A stretch of DNA of 47,966 nt from Sphaerospermopsis aphanizomenoides BCCUSP55 (GCF_001586785.1 NZ_LUFH02000042.1:1-47966); one strand, 5' to 3'. Shown: positions 18,108 to 28,381, counted from the stretch's first letter. Notes: a model not told the origin generated them from the letters alone. A program made the numbers and translations.

Positions 18108-18632
18108 TTAGATGTAGAGTTTCTCGACCGCAATACCTCGGTCTTCAGCTACTTCAGCAAATGTACGTAGTGTAGACAGAGCATTAACTGCGGCTCTGGC
18201 GTTATTCAAAGGATTGTTAGAGCCGAGTTGCTTGGCGAGAACATTACGAACTCCTGCCAACTCTAATACAGTGCGGACTGCACCACCAGCAATTACCCCT
18301 GTACCAGGTGCAGCTGGTCGCATAATCACCTTCGCACCACCACCAATGCCATCAATGGGGTGAGGTATGGAATTGGATTTGGTAATTGGAATGTCAATCA
18401 GGTGTTTTTTACCATCGGCAACACCTTTTTTCACAGCACCAATTACATCAGAGGCTTTACCTACTCCTACACCAACTTGACCGCGTTCGTTACCAACGAC
18501 CACAATTGCCCGGAAGCTCAGTTTTTTACCACCCTTAACCACTTTACTAACACGACGGATTTGGATTACCCGCTCTTGCCAGTTGGTTTCTTCTTTTTTT
18601 GCTCGGTTTGCTTTACGACGACCCGTTGCCAT
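18108..18632 (-). CDS. rpsE: 30S ribosomal protein S5
   Basis: A 174-residue S5 with the double-stranded RNA-binding-like start [34 protein letters not shown], and the central [20 protein letters not shown] and [19 protein letters not shown] blocks that matter for decoding accuracy. It follows rplR across a gap of TCAGTTG repeats. Confidence 0.97.
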   Translation of the reverse strand: MATGRRKANRAKKEETNWQERVIQIRRVSKVVKGGKKLSFRAIVVVGNERGQVGVGVGKASDVIGAVKKGVADGKKHLIDIPITKSNSIPHPIDGIGGGAKVIMRPAAPGTGVIAGGAVRTVLELAGVRNVLAKQLGSNNPLNNARAAVNALSTLRTFAEVAEDRGIAVEKLYI

Positions 18633-18645
18633 AATTTATGTTCTC

Positions 18646-18690
18646 TCAACGTCAGTTGTCAGTTGTCAGTTGTTAGTTGTCAGTTCCTAG
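18646..18690. repeat. TCAGTTG tandem heptamers (rplR-rpsE gap)
   Basis: About five copies of GTCAGTT/GTTAGTT in tandem within the 98-bp intercistronic spacer. Confidence 0.85.
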
Positions 18691-18730
18691 TCATCACTGT
18701 TAACTGATTCCTGTTCCCTGACAGATGACT

Positions 18731-19093
18731 TTAGAAATCTAAACCAGCCTCGCGTGCTGCTTCAGCTAGTGCTTTGATGCGTCCATGATAGAGGTTGCCA
18801 CCACGATCAAAAACGACTTTGGTGATCCCTTTTTCTAAGGAACGCACTGCTATCAACTTACCAACTTGCGCTGATGCCTCACAGTTAGCCCCAGAAGCCA
18901 AGTTAGATTTTAAGTCTGGTTCTACGGTCGATGCTGCCACAAGGGTTTGATGTTTGGTATCATCAATAATCTGAGCATAAATATGCTCATTGGAACGGAA
19001 CACAGCTAGGCGTGGACGTTCTGAAGAACCACTGACTTTGCCGCGCACGCGCCGATGGCGACGCTGTTTTGATTCTCTACGAGTAAGTTTCAT
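18731..19093 (-). CDS. rplR: 50S ribosomal protein L18
   Basis: A 120-residue L18, which helps bind 5S rRNA. Signatures: [33 protein letters not shown], and the C-terminal [20 protein letters not shown]. It follows rplF by 2 bp. Confidence 0.97.
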   Translation of the reverse strand: MKLTRRESKQRRHRRVRGKVSGSSERPRLAVFRSNEHIYAQIIDDTKHQTLVAASTVEPDLKSNLASGANCEASAQVGKLIAVRSLEKGITKVVFDRGGNLYHGRIKALAEAAREAGLDF

Positions 19094-19095
19094 AT

Positions 19096-19644
19096 TTACT
19101 TCTTACCTTTACCTCCAGTCTTACCAGCTTTCCGTCTGACCACTTCACCGGCATAGCGAATACCTTTACCTTTGTAGGGTTCTGGTGGACGAACGGCACG
19201 AATTTTAGCTGCTGTGTTCCCTACAATTTCCTTGTCATAACCACTGACTATGACATTAGTAGTACCTTCCACTGCAAACTGAATTCCTTCTGGCGGTTCA
19301 ATTTGTACTTGATGGCTATAACCCATATTCAAAACTAGGTTACGGCCTTGAACTTGAGCGCGATAACCAACCCCTTGAATTTCCAAACGACGTTGAAAAC
19401 CCTGGGAAACTCCTTCCACCATGTTGGCCACTAAGGTGCGGCTCAAACCATGCATTTGCCTGGAAGTGCGAGTATCATCACGACGGGTGACAAGTAGTGT
19501 TTCCCCTTCTTGGGAAACTATGACTTGAGCAGGTAAGTTGCGAGAAAGTTCTCCTTTTGGTCCTTTCACTACTACCTTAGTGCCGTCAATTGCTACTTGT
19601 ACCTTAGCAGGAACAGTAATTGGACGTTTACCAATACGAGACAT
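19096..19644 (-). CDS. rplF: 50S ribosomal protein L6
   Basis: A 182-residue L6 of two tandem related domains, beginning [17 protein letters not shown] and ending in the L6 signature [20 protein letters not shown] plus a basic tail. It lies in the order rpsH-rplF-rplR; a block of TCAGTTG repeats separates it from rpsH. Confidence 0.97.
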   Translation of the reverse strand: MSRIGKRPITVPAKVQVAIDGTKVVVKGPKGELSRNLPAQVIVSQEGETLLVTRRDDTRTSRQMHGLSRTLVANMVEGVSQGFQRRLEIQGVGYRAQVQGRNLVLNMGYSHQVQIEPPEGIQFAVEGTTNVIVSGYDKEIVGNTAAKIRAVRPPEPYKGKGIRYAGEVVRRKAGKTGGKGKK

Positions 19645-19663
19645 GACTTAATTTTGTCCTTTG

Positions 19664-19712
19664 TCCTTTGTCAGTTGTCAGTTGTCAGTTGTCAGTTGTC
19701 AGTTGTCAGTTT
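19664..19712. repeat. TCAGTTG tandem heptamers, about six copies (rpsH-rplF gap)
   Basis: A near-perfect array of GTCAGTT units, one of the longest in the window, fills half of the 97-bp gap. Confidence 0.9.
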
Positions 19713-19741
19713 TAGGTTGAACTGACGTTGACTATTGACGA

Positions 19742-20143
19742 CTACCAAACGTAGCAAAGCACTTCACCACCCAAATTCTGACGACGCGCTTCGCGGTCAG
19801 TCATAATTCCACTGGATGTAGAAATAATGGCAATACCGATGCCACCTAGCACTCTTGGTAATTCTTTGCGATTGGAGTAAACACGCAAACCTGGTTTACT
19901 CACCCGTTTCAATGCGGTGATCAGGGGCTGACGATTTTTACCCTTGTATTTCAAGGAAATCACCAGATTTTGTTTGATCCCTTCTCCTGTTTCGGAAAAT
20001 TCAGCAATAAAGCCTTCGTCCTGTAGGACTTTGGCAATATTGCGAGTCATTTTTGTTGCTGGCACTTGTGTAGTTTGATGCCTTGCCATATTAGCATTGC
20101 GGATGCGCGTCAGCATATCTGCAATTGTGTCGTTAGCCGCCAT
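19742..20143 (-). CDS. rpsH: 30S ribosomal protein S8
   Basis: A 133-residue S8, a primary 16S rRNA binder and in many bacteria the repressor of the spc operon. Conserved [13 protein letters not shown] start and the C-terminal [20 protein letters not shown] with a final CYVW. Starts 20 bp after rplE. Confidence 0.97.
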   Translation of the reverse strand: MAANDTIADMLTRIRNANMARHQTTQVPATKMTRNIAKVLQDEGFIAEFSETGEGIKQNLVISLKYKGKNRQPLITALKRVSKPGLRVYSNRKELPRVLGGIGIAIISTSSGIMTDREARRQNLGGEVLCYVW

Positions 20144-20163
20144 CGTTCCCTCTTTAGATGAAC

Positions 20164-20712
20164 TTATTGATCGCGAAAGGGCATTCCCATTTCTTTTAGT
20201 AAGGCGCGACCCTCTTCGTCATTTTTTGCTGTGGTGATAATGGAAATATCAAGACCACGTATTTGATCTATGCTGTCGTACTCGACTTCTGGAAAAATTA
20301 GCTGTTCTCGTACACCCAGAGTGTAGTTACCGCGTCCATCAAAGCTTTTGGGGCTAACGCCGCGAAAGTCACGAATTCTGGGCAGTGCTAGGCTAACTAG
20401 TCGGTCGAGGAAAGCATACATCCGTTCGCCTCTCAATGTCACCATGATGCCAACAGGCATACCTTGACGAATTTTGAAACCAGCGATCGCCTTTTTTGCC
20501 CTTGTCACCACTGGTTTTTGACCTGTGATCAGTGCAATTTCGTTTAAAGATGCTTCTAATGCTTTAGCATTAGAAGCAGCTTCTCCCAAACCCCTGTTAA
20601 CAGTAATTTTCACCAATTTTGGCACTTGATGAACGTTGGTGTACTGAAACTGTTGGGTCAGTTTGGGGACAATTGTCTCTTGGTATAAATTTTTGAGTCT
20701 GGTTGTCGCCAT
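20164..20712 (-). CDS. rplE: 50S ribosomal protein L5
   Basis: A 182-residue L5, a 5S rRNA-binding protein at the subunit bridge. Contains [38 protein letters not shown] and the [19 protein letters not shown] block. Separated from rplX by 124 bp that include two hairpins. Confidence 0.97.
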   Translation of the reverse strand: MATTRLKNLYQETIVPKLTQQFQYTNVHQVPKLVKITVNRGLGEAASNAKALEASLNEIALITGQKPVVTRAKKAIAGFKIRQGMPVGIMVTLRGERMYAFLDRLVSLALPRIRDFRGVSPKSFDGRGNYTLGVREQLIFPEVEYDSIDQIRGLDISIITTAKNDEEGRALLKEMGMPFRDQ

Positions 20713-20730
20713 AGTTTTTTGTCTTGATGA

Positions 20731-20821
20731 TCCCTGGTCTTGGTCAGGGAATTTGCGATTTTGGATTTTAGATTTTGGATTTTGAATTAAAAATATCTAA
20801 ATCTATTCAAATCTAAAATCT
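20731..20821 (-). repeat. Two hairpins in the rplX-rplE gap
   Basis: TCCCTG (20731-20736) pairs with CAGGGA (20745-20750) around an 8-nt loop, the only GC-containing hairpin in these gaps. Next to it, TTTTGGA-type repeats (20757-20785) face ATCTAAA-type repeats (20806-20821) and could form an AU-rich stem. Confidence 0.55.
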
Positions 20822-20836
20822 CACCCTGTTCACAGG

Positions 20837-21184
20837 TTATTTGTCTAAAATTTCACCTGTTTTTTTCAGCATTCTCACTTTCTTACCTTCGGCGGTGAAA
20901 GTGTAGCAAACGCGACTGGCGACATTTTGCTTCGTGGAATACAGCATCACGTTAGAGCTATGTATGGGATATTCTTGGGTAACAATCCGCCCTGATTCCC
21001 CTTCTTGCTGAGGTTTAACGTGCTTAGTTTTAATATTCACACCTTTGATAAGGACTTTACTCAGTTGAGGTAGAGCTTTAATCACTTCACCAACTTTACC
21101 CTTATCTTTACCCGCAATTACTTGTACAGTATCGCCAGTTTTGACGTGCATTTTATGAAAAACTTTGGGTTGTGGCTTTGCCAT
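20837..21184 (-). CDS. rplX: 50S ribosomal protein L24
   Basis: A 115-residue L24 with the KOW motif [19 protein letters not shown], an early assembly initiator of the 50S subunit. Its ATG overlaps the rplN stop (TAATG), so the two are translationally coupled. Confidence 0.97.
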   Translation of the reverse strand: MAKPQPKVFHKMHVKTGDTVQVIAGKDKGKVGEVIKALPQLSKVLIKGVNIKTKHVKPQQEGESGRIVTQEYPIHSSNVMLYSTKQNVASRVCYTFTAEGKKVRMLKKTGEILDK

Positions 21185-21552
21185 TACAGCACCTCCGGAG
21201 CGAGAGAAACTATTTTGGTAAAGTTCTTATCGCGTAATTCCCGTGCTACAGGTCCGAACACCCGTGTGCCTCTAGGATTACCATCTTTGTTGATAATAAC
21301 TGCGGCGTTATCATCAAATCTAATGCTCATGCCACTGTCTCTGTTAATACTCTTTTTAGTACGAACAATTACAGCTTCCACAACATCAGACTTTTTTACA
21401 GCCATGTTGGGTTGAGCGTCTTTAACAACAGCGATGATTTTATCGCCTACACCGCCATAACGACGGTTGCCTGCACCTAATACACGGATGCACATTAATT
21501 TACGCGCTCCGCTATTATCGGCAACATTTAGGTAGGTTTGGGGTTGAATCAC
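21184..21552 (-). CDS. rplN: 50S ribosomal protein L14
   Basis: A 122-residue L14 with [20 protein letters not shown] and the [20 protein letters not shown] end. Starts with GTG behind a GGGAG site. Overlaps rplX by one base. Confidence 0.97.
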   Translation of the reverse strand: MIQPQTYLNVADNSGARKLMCIRVLGAGNRRYGGVGDKIIAVVKDAQPNMAVKKSDVVEAVIVRTKKSINRDSGMSIRFDDNAAVIINKDGNPRGTRVFGPVARELRDKNFTKIVSLAPEVL

Positions 21553-21597
21553 AATTAGTCTCCCGTTGAGAGTTGTTAATTTGATAACAACTATTGA

Positions 21598-21849
21598 TTA
21601 TGTTGTAGCTTTAGCGTTAAGGATTTCTGTGACTTGCCAACGCTTAGTTTTACTCAGGGGTCGAGTTTCCTGAATCCGCACACGATCGCCAACTTTGCAG
21701 TTATTTTCTTCATCGTGAGCTTTATAGCGCCGGGTTTGAACTACAATTTTGCCGTACTTGGGGTGAGGAGAACGGTTTTCTACAGCCACTACGACTGTTT
21801 TTTGCATTTTATCGCTCACTACCAAGCCAACTCGTTCTTTGACTGCCAT
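21598..21849 (-). CDS. rpsQ: 30S ribosomal protein S17
   Basis: An 83-residue OB-fold S17 with [26 protein letters not shown]-type [18 protein letters not shown] and RPLSKTKRW. Directly follows rpmC (6 bp). Confidence 0.97.
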   Translation of the reverse strand: MAVKERVGLVVSDKMQKTVVVAVENRSPHPKYGKIVVQTRRYKAHDEENNCKVGDRVRIQETRPLSKTKRWQVTEILNAKATT

Positions 21850-21855
21850 AATCTC

Positions 21856-22083
21856 CTACTTTTCTTCCTTAGTCGATTGACTTGCTACCCGTTTGCGTTC
21901 TCCCTCTACAGTTAATAATTGGGCAAGACGATGACGGGCGTGTCTGAACAGGTGTGGTTTTTCTAGTTGTCTAGTAGCTTTTTGCAAGCGTAGCTGAAAT
22001 AGTTGTCTTTTAACAGCAACAATTTCTTCAGCCAGTTTCTCGTCACTTAATTCTCTAGCTTCTGAAATCTTGGGAAGAGCCAT
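21856..22083 (-). CDS. rpmC: 50S ribosomal protein L29
   Basis: A 75-residue helical L29 at the peptide exit tunnel, with LSDEKLAEEIVAVKRQLFQL and RHARHRLAQLLTVEGER. It follows rplP by 3 bp and has a short charged C-terminal extension. Confidence 0.95.
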   Translation of the reverse strand: MALPKISEARELSDEKLAEEIVAVKRQLFQLRLQKATRQLEKPHLFRHARHRLAQLLTVEGERKRVASQSTKEEK

Positions 22084-22086
22084 AAT

Positions 22087-22512
22087 CTACTCCTGCTCCT
22101 GTGGTTGAGAGCGGACAATAAACTTAGTTTTAATTGGCAGCTTGTAAGCAGCTAATCGCATGGCTTCACGGGCTATCTCTTCAGAAACACCAGCGATTTC
22201 AAACAAAATCCGTCCTGGCTTAACTACAGCTACCCAAAATTCTGGATTACCTTTACCAGAACCCATCCGGGTTTCTGCAGGACGCATGGTGACAGGCTTA
22301 TCAGGGAAAATGCGAATCCAGATTTTACCGCCCCGGCGGATATAACGAGTCATAGCCCGACGAGAAGCCTCTATTTGTCGGGAAGTGATCCAAGCGGGTT
22401 CTTGAGCTTGGAGAGCAAAATCCCCAAAGTTGAGGGTACTGCCACGATGGGCTAAACCCTCCATTCGTCCGCGTTGTTGTTTGCGGAATTTAGTTCTTCT
22501 AGGACTTAACAT
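22087..22512 (-). CDS. rplP: 50S ribosomal protein L16
   Basis: A 141-residue L16 that shapes the tRNA-binding sites, starting [19 protein letters not shown], with the [20 protein letters not shown] and [20 protein letters not shown] blocks. A GGTAATT repeat array separates it from rpsC. Confidence 0.97.
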   Translation of the reverse strand: MLSPRRTKFRKQQRGRMEGLAHRGSTLNFGDFALQAQEPAWITSRQIEASRRAMTRYIRRGGKIWIRIFPDKPVTMRPAETRMGSGKGNPEFWVAVVKPGRILFEIAGVSEEIAREAMRLAAYKLPIKTKFIVRSQPQEQE

Positions 22513-22515
22513 GAC

Positions 22516-22566
22516 TTACTAATTGGTAACTGGTAATTGGTAATTGGTAATTGGTAATTGGTAATG
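22516..22566. repeat. GGTAATT tandem heptamers, about six copies (rpsC-rplP gap)
   Basis: A nearly perfect array of GGTAATT units, followed by related TTACC-bearing sequence up to about 22610 in the opposite sense, so the transcript may fold back. Confidence 0.85.
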
Positions 22567-22604
22567 AGTTTTTTATTTCCTATTACCTAATTACCCATGA
22601 CCTA

Positions 22605-23360
22605 TTACCCTTCATTTGAGCGATCTTCAAATTGCTGGCGACGGCGTTGTTGTTGACGACGACGGGGTTCTCGTTCACGGGTTGCTGGTTGGGATGGAGT
22701 TTCTTCTTGTCCAGGGATAATTTCTCCCTTGAATACCCAAACTTTGATGCCCAGAATGCCGTAAATAGTCTGTGCTGTGCAGTAAGAGTAGTCAATATCA
22801 GCCCGTAATGTGTGTAGGGGTACTCTGCCTTCACGAGTCCACTCTGTCCGGGCAATTTCTGCACCGTTGAGCCGACCACTGACTTGAACTTTGATTCCTT
22901 GTACACCCGCTCGTTGAGCGCGTTGAATAGCTTGACGAACTACTCGACGGAAGGAAACCCGGCGTTCTAATTGTTGAGCAATGTATTCAGCAATCAAGTA
23001 AGCATCTGCATCAACTCGTTGCACTTCAACTACGTTAATACGGATTTGGCGGTTGCTGCCCAACAGTTCTTGTAGTCCGGTACGTAGTGATTCTATTCCT
23101 TGTCCACCACGACCTACCACCACACCTGGTCTAGCTGTTCTTACTTCTAGATCGATTTGGTCAGCTTTACGCTCAATACGTACTTCGGAAATACCAGCGT
23201 TGTTTTGAGCGTATCTACCCAGTTTTTGATCTATGTATTTACGAAGTTTGTGGTCTTCTTGTAGTAATTCTGGATAGCGATCAGGAACGGCAAACCAACG
23301 GGCTTGATGTTCTTGAGTAATACCCAGACGAAAACCGACTGGATGAATTTTCTGTCCCAC
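22605..23360 (-). CDS. rpsC: 30S ribosomal protein S3
   Basis: A 251-residue S3: KH domain with the [15 protein letters not shown] loop, followed by the C-terminal domain ([20 protein letters not shown]). S3 lines the mRNA entry site. The start is GTG, with AGGAAG upstream. The last 30 residues form a low-complexity Arg/Gln/Glu tail, a species-variable extension. Confidence 0.97.
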   Translation of the reverse strand: MGQKIHPVGFRLGITQEHQARWFAVPDRYPELLQEDHKLRKYIDQKLGRYAQNNAGISEVRIERKADQIDLEVRTARPGVVVGRGGQGIESLRTGLQELLGSNRQIRINVVEVQRVDADAYLIAEYIAQQLERRVSFRRVVRQAIQRAQRAGVQGIKVQVSGRLNGAEIARTEWTREGRVPLHTLRADIDYSYCTAQTIYGILGIKVWVFKGEIIPGQEETPSQPATREREPRRRQQQRRRQQFEDRSNEG

Positions 23361-23415
23361 AAATGCTTCCTCTAAAATTTCTTACTGTACGCAGTTAGTT
23401 GTGTCTGTCTATTGG

Positions 23416-23775
23416 TTATTTGGCAGTAGCGCCAGCGCCAACAGCGACAGTGATATGACACGTTGGCTTGCGAATTTGGTAAGCTCTACCCTGCGCTCTA
23501 GGTTGAAACCTTTTCAGCACTGGTCCTTGATCGGCATAAGCCTGAGTGATCACTAGTTCTGCTCGATCTAACCCTTCGTTATGTTCTGCATTAGCAGCCG
23601 CGCTTCTTAACACCTTTAATACTGGTTCGCAGGCGCGATAGGGCATGAATTCTAGGATGATGAGTGCTTCTCGATATGACCGTCCCCGAATTTGATCGAG
23701 TACGCGACGCACTTTATAGGGAGAAATGCGTATATAACGGGCGATCGCTTTAACTTCTGTAGTATCAGTTGCCAT
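23416..23775 (-). CDS. rplV: 50S ribosomal protein L22
   Basis: A 119-residue L22 whose hairpin lines the exit tunnel: [20 protein letters not shown] near the start and [18 protein letters not shown] near the end. I use the ATG at 23775 (MATDTTEV). An in-frame ATG four codons upstream overlaps the GGAGA ribosome-binding site that serves this start. It is preceded by a TCAGTTG array. Confidence 0.95.
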   Translation of the reverse strand: MATDTTEVKAIARYIRISPYKVRRVLDQIRGRSYREALIILEFMPYRACEPVLKVLRSAAANAEHNEGLDRAELVITQAYADQGPVLKRFQPRAQGRAYQIRKPTCHITVAVGAGATAK

Positions 23776-23790
23776 AATTGTCTCCATTTT

Positions 23791-23852
23791 GTCAGTTGTC
23801 AGTTGTTAGTTGCCAGTTGTTTACTGCTGACTACTGACTACTGACTAATGAC
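23791..23852. repeat. TCAGTTG and ACTACTG repeats, inverted arrangement (rpsS-rplV gap)
   Basis: TCAGTTG-type copies (23791-23821) face TGACTACTGACTACTGACTA units (23828-23848), allowing a stem of several paired heptamers between rpsS and rplV. Confidence 0.65.
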
Positions 23853-23855
23853 AGA

Positions 23856-24134
23856 TTACCTGCCTGATTTTTTGTCGCTTTTACCATGACCTCTGTAGGT
23901 GCGAGTGGGGGCAAATTCTCCCAACTTGTGTCCCACCATTTGTTCATTCACAAACACGGGGACGTGCTGTCTTCCATTGTGAACGGCTATGGTATGACCC
24001 ACCATCATTGGTAAAATTGTTGAAGCTCTTGACCAAGTTTTGATTACTTGTTTTTCGTTTTTAGCGTTCAGTTTTTCGATTTTGCTGAGTAAGTGATCAG
24101 CAACGAAAGGACCTTTTTTTAGAGAACGACCCAT
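23856..24134 (-). CDS. rpsS: 30S ribosomal protein S19
   Basis: A 92-residue S19 starting [20 protein letters not shown], with the signature [20 protein letters not shown] and [18 protein letters not shown]. It lies in the head of the small subunit. Flanked on both sides by repeat-filled gaps. Confidence 0.97.
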   Translation of the reverse strand: MGRSLKKGPFVADHLLSKIEKLNAKNEKQVIKTWSRASTILPMMVGHTIAVHNGRQHVPVFVNEQMVGHKLGEFAPTRTYRGHGKSDKKSGR

Positions 24135-24140
24135 AGTTCA

Positions 24141-24278
24141 ATTTTGGATTTTGGATTTTGGATTTTGGATTGAGAATTTCGGATTTTGGATCATGAGGTT
24201 TCTTGCTCAGACTCCTCTAAATTTTTAGATGCCTACAAGTAGACCGAATCTAAAATCCAAAATTTAAAATCTAAAATT
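24141..24278. repeat. Facing TTTTGGA and AAAATCC/AAAATCT repeat arrays (rplB-rpsS gap)
   Basis: Four to five ATTTTGG units (24141-24190) are mirrored by AATCTAAAATCCAAAATTTA-type units at 24247-24278. The two arms could pair over more than 25 bases in the operon transcript, with about 55 nt between them. Confidence 0.7.
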
Positions 24279-25142
24279 CTAAGACTGACGACCACCCCGA
24301 CCGCGTTTAGAAGATTTACGACGGCGACGGACAATTAATTTAGTGCTTGCTTTCTTGCGCTTGCGTGTCTTTGCACCCAAAGCAGGTTTACCCCAAGGTG
24401 TCACAGGACCTGATCTACCGATGGGCGCTCTACCTTCACCACCACCATGTGGGTGGTCAACTGGGTTCATGACACTACCTCTGACCTTGGGACGGCGACC
24501 TTTCCAGCGATTCCGTCCCGCTTTACCAGCACTTAGGTTTCTGGCATCTGTATTTCCTACTTGTCCGATAGTGGCGTAACATTCGCGGCGCACCATGCGA
24601 ACTTCACCAGAAGGCAACTTGAGGGTGACATAATTACCTTCTTTAGCCACAACTTGGGCTGTAGCCCCAGCCGCACGGACAATTTGACCACCTTTGCCTG
24701 GTGTCATTTCCACGTTGTGAACATTAGTACCCAAAGGAATCTTAGACAGAGGTAAGGCGTTACCATCTTCAAAAGGAGCATCAACACCAGCAATAATTGT
24801 TGTGCCTACTTTTAAGCCATTGGGATGCAGAATATAGCGTTTTTCGCCATCTTCGTATACAACTAAAGCGATTCGCGCATTCCGGTTGGGATCATATTCA
24901 ATGGCTGTGACTGTACCTGCAATATCCCGCTTATCTCTCTTAAAGTCGATAATCCGGTAAAGTTGTTTGTGTCCGCCTCCCCGACGACGGCTGGTTATCC
25001 GCCCTTGATTATTCCGACCTTTGGCACGATGTACTGATTCTGTCAGTGATTTTTCTGGTTCAGTTTTCGTGATTTCCGCAAAGTCGGAGATTGTAACTTG
25101 GCGAGTACTGGGGGTATAAGGGCGATAAGAACGAGTACCCAT
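24279..25142 (-). CDS. rplB: 50S ribosomal protein L2
   Basis: A 287-residue L2, near the peptidyl transferase centre. Signatures: [40 protein letters not shown], and the highly conserved [19 protein letters not shown] with its functional histidine. Order rplW-rplB-rpsS is standard. Confidence 0.98.
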   Translation of the reverse strand: MGTRSYRPYTPSTRQVTISDFAEITKTEPEKSLTESVHRAKGRNNQGRITSRRRGGGHKQLYRIIDFKRDKRDIAGTVTAIEYDPNRNARIALVVYEDGEKRYILHPNGLKVGTTIIAGVDAPFEDGNALPLSKIPLGTNVHNVEMTPGKGGQIVRAAGATAQVVAKEGNYVTLKLPSGEVRMVRRECYATIGQVGNTDARNLSAGKAGRNRWKGRRPKVRGSVMNPVDHPHGGGEGRAPIGRSGPVTPWGKPALGAKTRKRKKASTKLIVRRRRKSSKRGRGGRQS

Positions 25143-25147
25143 AAACG

Positions 25148-25263
25148 ATTTTGGATTTTGGATTTTGGATTTTGGAGTTAGAAGTTTTCGATTTTGATTT
25201 CGATTTTTAATTGTTTGTTTGGCGATTATTTATTAGCCCAATCTAAAATCTAAAATCTAAAAT
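25148..25263. repeat. Facing TTTTGGA and AAAATCT repeat arrays (rplW-rplB gap)
   Basis: TTTTGGA units (25148-25176) face ATCTAAA units (25240-25263). Same family and same inverted layout as in the rplB-rpsS gap. Confidence 0.7.
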
Positions 25264-25265
25264 GC

Positions 25266-25580
25266 TTAAACGTCTGGGAAGAGAACTTGTCTAATTTTCT
25301 CTTCGTCTCCTGGTGCAACGGTGACAATAGCTTTTTTGTATTGGGGCTTAAATCCAATAAATTTACCAACCCGACGCTTTTTGCGTGGTGGTAAAGCGGT
25401 GTTGACTTTGACGACTTTGACTTGAAATAAGTCTTCAATAGCCGCCTTAATTTCCGGCTTACTCGATTTTGGAGTTACTTCAAAGGTGTATTTATTTTGC
25501 TCCATCAGGATGGTCGCCTTTTCAGTCAGAATGGGGCGACGCACTAAGTCGGCAAGGTTGCGGGGGTCAAAGTTAGGCAC
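25266..25580 (-). CDS. rplW: 50S ribosomal protein L23
   Basis: A 104-residue L23, the docking site for trigger factor and SRP at the tunnel exit. Contains [40 protein letters not shown] and the basic [14 protein letters not shown] loop. The GTG start overlaps the rplD stop by 8 bases, indicating coupling. Confidence 0.96.
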   Translation of the reverse strand: MPNFDPRNLADLVRRPILTEKATILMEQNKYTFEVTPKSSKPEIKAAIEDLFQVKVVKVNTALPPRKKRRVGKFIGFKPQYKKAIVTVAPGDEEKIRQVLFPDV

Positions 25581-26205
25581 TGTAGACCTCCTGAATTTTT
25601 TCTAAGGCTGCTGGTGTAACTACAATTTTGTCAGCGTGTAGCAAATCGTAAACATTCAGTTGGTCAGCAGCAATGAGCTTTAAGTTCTCTATGTTGCGGG
25701 CTGACAATTGTACGTTTTCTGCTATTTCGGACAAAATTAACAAGGATTTTTGTTCTGGTGCTGCTCCCCAACGGGCTAATGCTGCTACCAATTCCTTGGT
25801 TTTAGGGCGTTGTAGTTCGCTGCTAAATTCTTCTACAACAATTAAATCTTCTAATCGACTAACGAAGGCTGTCCGCAGTGCCAAACGTCGCTCTTTCCGG
25901 TTGAGCTTGAGGTTGAAATCTCTGGGTTTGGGTCCAAAGATTACACCACCACCACGCCATAAGAGTGAACGAATGGAACCAGCACGAGCGCGACCTGTGC
26001 CTTTTTGCCGCCAAGGTTTGCGACCGCCACCACGTACTTCAGAACGGGTTTTGGTGCTGGCTGTACCTTGGCGAGAATTAGTCATTTGTCTGACGAGGGC
26101 GCGGTGTACTATGTGTGCCGCTGTTTCTTCTTTGGCAACTCGCAACTCGAAGCTGGTCTGACCAACTTGTTCTCCTTGCCAATTTTTAACTACACTCTCA
26201 ACCAT
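25573..26205 (-). CDS. rplD: 50S ribosomal protein L4
   Basis: A 210-residue L4, whose extended loop lines the exit tunnel and which in many bacteria represses the S10 operon. The loop region [20 protein letters not shown] and [15 protein letters not shown] are clear. Overlaps rplW by 8 bases; a repeat-bearing 59-bp gap separates it from rplC. Confidence 0.97.
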   Translation of the reverse strand: MVESVVKNWQGEQVGQTSFELRVAKEETAAHIVHRALVRQMTNSRQGTASTKTRSEVRGGGRKPWRQKGTGRARAGSIRSLLWRGGGVIFGPKPRDFNLKLNRKERRLALRTAFVSRLEDLIVVEEFSSELQRPKTKELVAALARWGAAPEQKSLLILSEIAENVQLSARNIENLKLIAADQLNVYDLLHADKIVVTPAALEKIQEVYSA

Positions 26206-26264
26206 CTTTGTGTCCTTTGTCGGTTGCCAGTGGTCAGTTGATGCTGACGGCTAAACAACTAAAA

Positions 26265-26903
26265 CTATTTACTACCAACTTTATTTGTGGGTACAACGTT
26301 CACTAATGCGCCTGGTTTGCCAGGAATAGCTCCCTTCACCAGAATTAGGTTGCGTTCTGCATCTACTCGTACTATGGTCAGTTTGCGAATTGTGACACGA
26401 GTACCTCCCAATCTTCCTGCCATCCGTTTTCCAGGATAAACACGACCGGGGGTTGTACCTGCACCGATAGAACCAGGCGCTCTGTGGTTTTTAGAACCAT
26501 GTGACATGGGACCGCGACCGAAGTTGTTACGCTTCTGGTTGCCTGCAAAACCACGACCGATACTTGTACCGATTACATCTACAATTTGACCAGCACTAAA
26601 AATATCTGCCTTAATTTCTTGACCTAATGCATAATCACTGGAAGTATCGGTGCGATACTCATTCAAGTGCCTCAATGCTGGGGCAGATGATTTTGCCAAG
26701 TGACCTAGTAGTGGTTTGTTCAATGCCTTGGGTTTAACTTCGCCATAACCAACTTGAATGGCAGAATAACCGTCGGTCTGTTTTGTTTTAATTTGTGTAA
26801 CAGTGCATGGCCCAGCTTGAATTACGGTGACAGGAATGGCTACTCCTGCATCGTCAAATATTTGGGTCATGCCCAGCTTGGTGCCGAGAATACCTACAGA
26901 CAC
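26265..26903 (-). CDS. rplC: 50S ribosomal protein L3
   Basis: A 212-residue L3 beginning [20 protein letters not shown], with the long loop [20 protein letters not shown] and [16 protein letters not shown] that reaches the peptidyl transferase centre. The start is GTG, 9 nt after an AGGAGAA site. It is the first gene of the minus-strand cluster here; rpsJ, usual head of S10 operons in other phyla, is absent as expected for cyanobacteria. Confidence 0.97.
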   Translation of the reverse strand: MSVGILGTKLGMTQIFDDAGVAIPVTVIQAGPCTVTQIKTKQTDGYSAIQVGYGEVKPKALNKPLLGHLAKSSAPALRHLNEYRTDTSSDYALGQEIKADIFSAGQIVDVIGTSIGRGFAGNQKRNNFGRGPMSHGSKNHRAPGSIGAGTTPGRVYPGKRMAGRLGGTRVTIRKLTIVRVDAERNLILVKGAIPGKPGALVNVVPTNKVGSK

Positions 26904-27755
26904 AGTAACTGGTTCTCCTTTCTAGTTGCTGACCTTGGAATCGGATTTGTTAGAGACAAGTTCGAGCAACGTCATTTTAGAAGGACTATCCTTCCAAATT
27001 TGGACTGGCGTTAGACAGTGCAAATTCTTTGTGACGCAACAAACTATGACTCTCCTGTTTGGTGAATCCGTTTATTTTTCACTCGCTTGTTCACCAGAAC
27101 AGTAATAATTACCTTCCCGATGAAAAGGCGTTACTTCTGGAATCAATCAAGACGTTATTGCTTTGCGCTTTGTGCAGCAATGCTTTCGTCCAAGCGATTG
27201 CTCTGGCACTCTCCGAAGTGTAGTAGGACTTAAGTGGCGAATTTCCACTCAGTATCCGTTTCCTGAAAATTGCTATTCAGGCTCTACGTCTGTAAATACC
27301 TTAAACTACTGTTTGAGGATTTGCCTTCTTTTTAGGGGCTGCGGGAGTGAAAATGGGCTGAAGCTTGATGTTTGACTTTGGGTTAGTAGTCCTAAGCTTC
27401 TTGATTTGACCTTAAAGCTCTTTTAGTTTAACAGCCTCTTGTACATTTCTACCAGATTATTCTTGAAGGAATTATTTAAGCTATCAGCGGGTGATGCTTA
27501 CAACGGTGGAAATCGCTAAATTTGAGATGACTGACTAAGTTTGCTATTTGGTCACAATCTAATATTATAAATCATTGATTTGTTTTTGTCCAGTAATCTA
27601 TGGGGCAGATTTTCCTTTGTGGATAAATGTCACCTGGACATTACTTGCCTACGCTCGATGCCTGATATTGCTAAAATTCAATGACTTAATCTAACTTAAT
27701 CTACCATCAAAAGGTAAATAATAGAGATATATTAAGTGGGATAAGACGGAAATCT
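26904..27755. other. Divergent intergenic region between rplC and ndhN
   Basis: These 852 bp must contain the main promoter of the ribosomal cluster (leftward) and the ndhN promoter (rightward). No gene is supported; the open frame 27163-27375 has no ribosome-binding site or recognisable protein. One perfect DnaA-box 9-mer (TTATCCACA, minus strand, 27618-27626) is present but isolated. No heptamer arrays lie here. Confidence 0.5.
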
Positions 27756-28232
27756 ATGGCACTAATTACCACTGGCAATGGTTTAATCCGTGATTTGGAG
27801 AAATTTGGCGCTCTGGGTGTATATGTTCCTCTGGAAGGGGGATATGAAGGTCGATATCGCCGTCGATTAAGAGCTGCGGGCTATATTAATCTGCATATTA
27901 CTGCAAGGGGATTAGGAGATGTGGCAGCCTATCTGACGAGAGTTCATGGAGTTAGACCTCCCCATCTGGGTAAAAAAAGCACTGGTAGCGGTGCCGCAGT
28001 GGGTGAAGTGTACTATCTACCTCCAATGATCAGTTCTCATCTGGAACAGTTACCACCTAAGTCTAAGGGGTTGTTGCTGTGGATTATTGAGGGACATATC
28101 CTTTCTGATCAAGAAGTCGAGTATTTAGCTGAGTTACCCAAGCTAGAACCACGGGTAAAAGTGGTGATTGAACGGGGTGGCGATCGCTATTTCCGTTGGA
28201 CTCCGCTAGAAAAAACTCTGTTAGCAAGTTAG
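27756..28232 (+). CDS. ndhN: NAD(P)H-quinone oxidoreductase subunit N
   Basis: A 158-residue protein matching NdhN of the cyanobacterial and chloroplast NDH-1 complex, a peripheral subunit of the ferredoxin-dependent enzyme for cyclic electron flow and respiration. Recognisable blocks: GNGLIRDLEKFGALGVYVPL, RRRLRAAGYI, HITARGLGDVAAYLTRVHG and the tail GGDRYFRWTPLE. Soluble, no signal peptide. Divergent from the ribosomal cluster and 149 bp before the DUF3172 gene on the same strand. Confidence 0.95.
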   Translation: MALITTGNGLIRDLEKFGALGVYVPLEGGYEGRYRRRLRAAGYINLHITARGLGDVAAYLTRVHGVRPPHLGKKSTGSGAAVGEVYYLPPMISSHLEQLPPKSKGLLLWIIEGHILSDQEVEYLAELPKLEPRVKVVIERGGDRYFRWTPLEKTLLAS

Positions 28233-28381
28233 TTAATGGTGAGTAGTCAGTGGTCAGTTGTTATGCAATTGATTGCTGACTCTTAAAAATCAGAGACAAT
28301 TTTCTTCAAGACTCGTCATACTGAAGTAGGGAGAGAACCAAATACTCCCTCTCAAGTTGGCATGAAGGTGATCAAGCAAAA

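Noticed and set aside
27163-27375. 70-codon open frame in the rplC-ndhN gap
   Set aside because: No ribosome-binding site, odd composition, no family resemblance; likely chance within promoter DNA.
27618-27626. Perfect DnaA box (TTATCCACA, minus strand) upstream of ndhN as an origin signal
   Set aside because: A single box with no neighbours and no dnaA/dnaN nearby; one such match in about 48 kb is plausible by chance.
28240-28285. Possible terminator after ndhN built from GTCAG/CTGAC units
   Set aside because: Pairing is short and interrupted, and no T-run follows; more likely degenerate STRR sequence.
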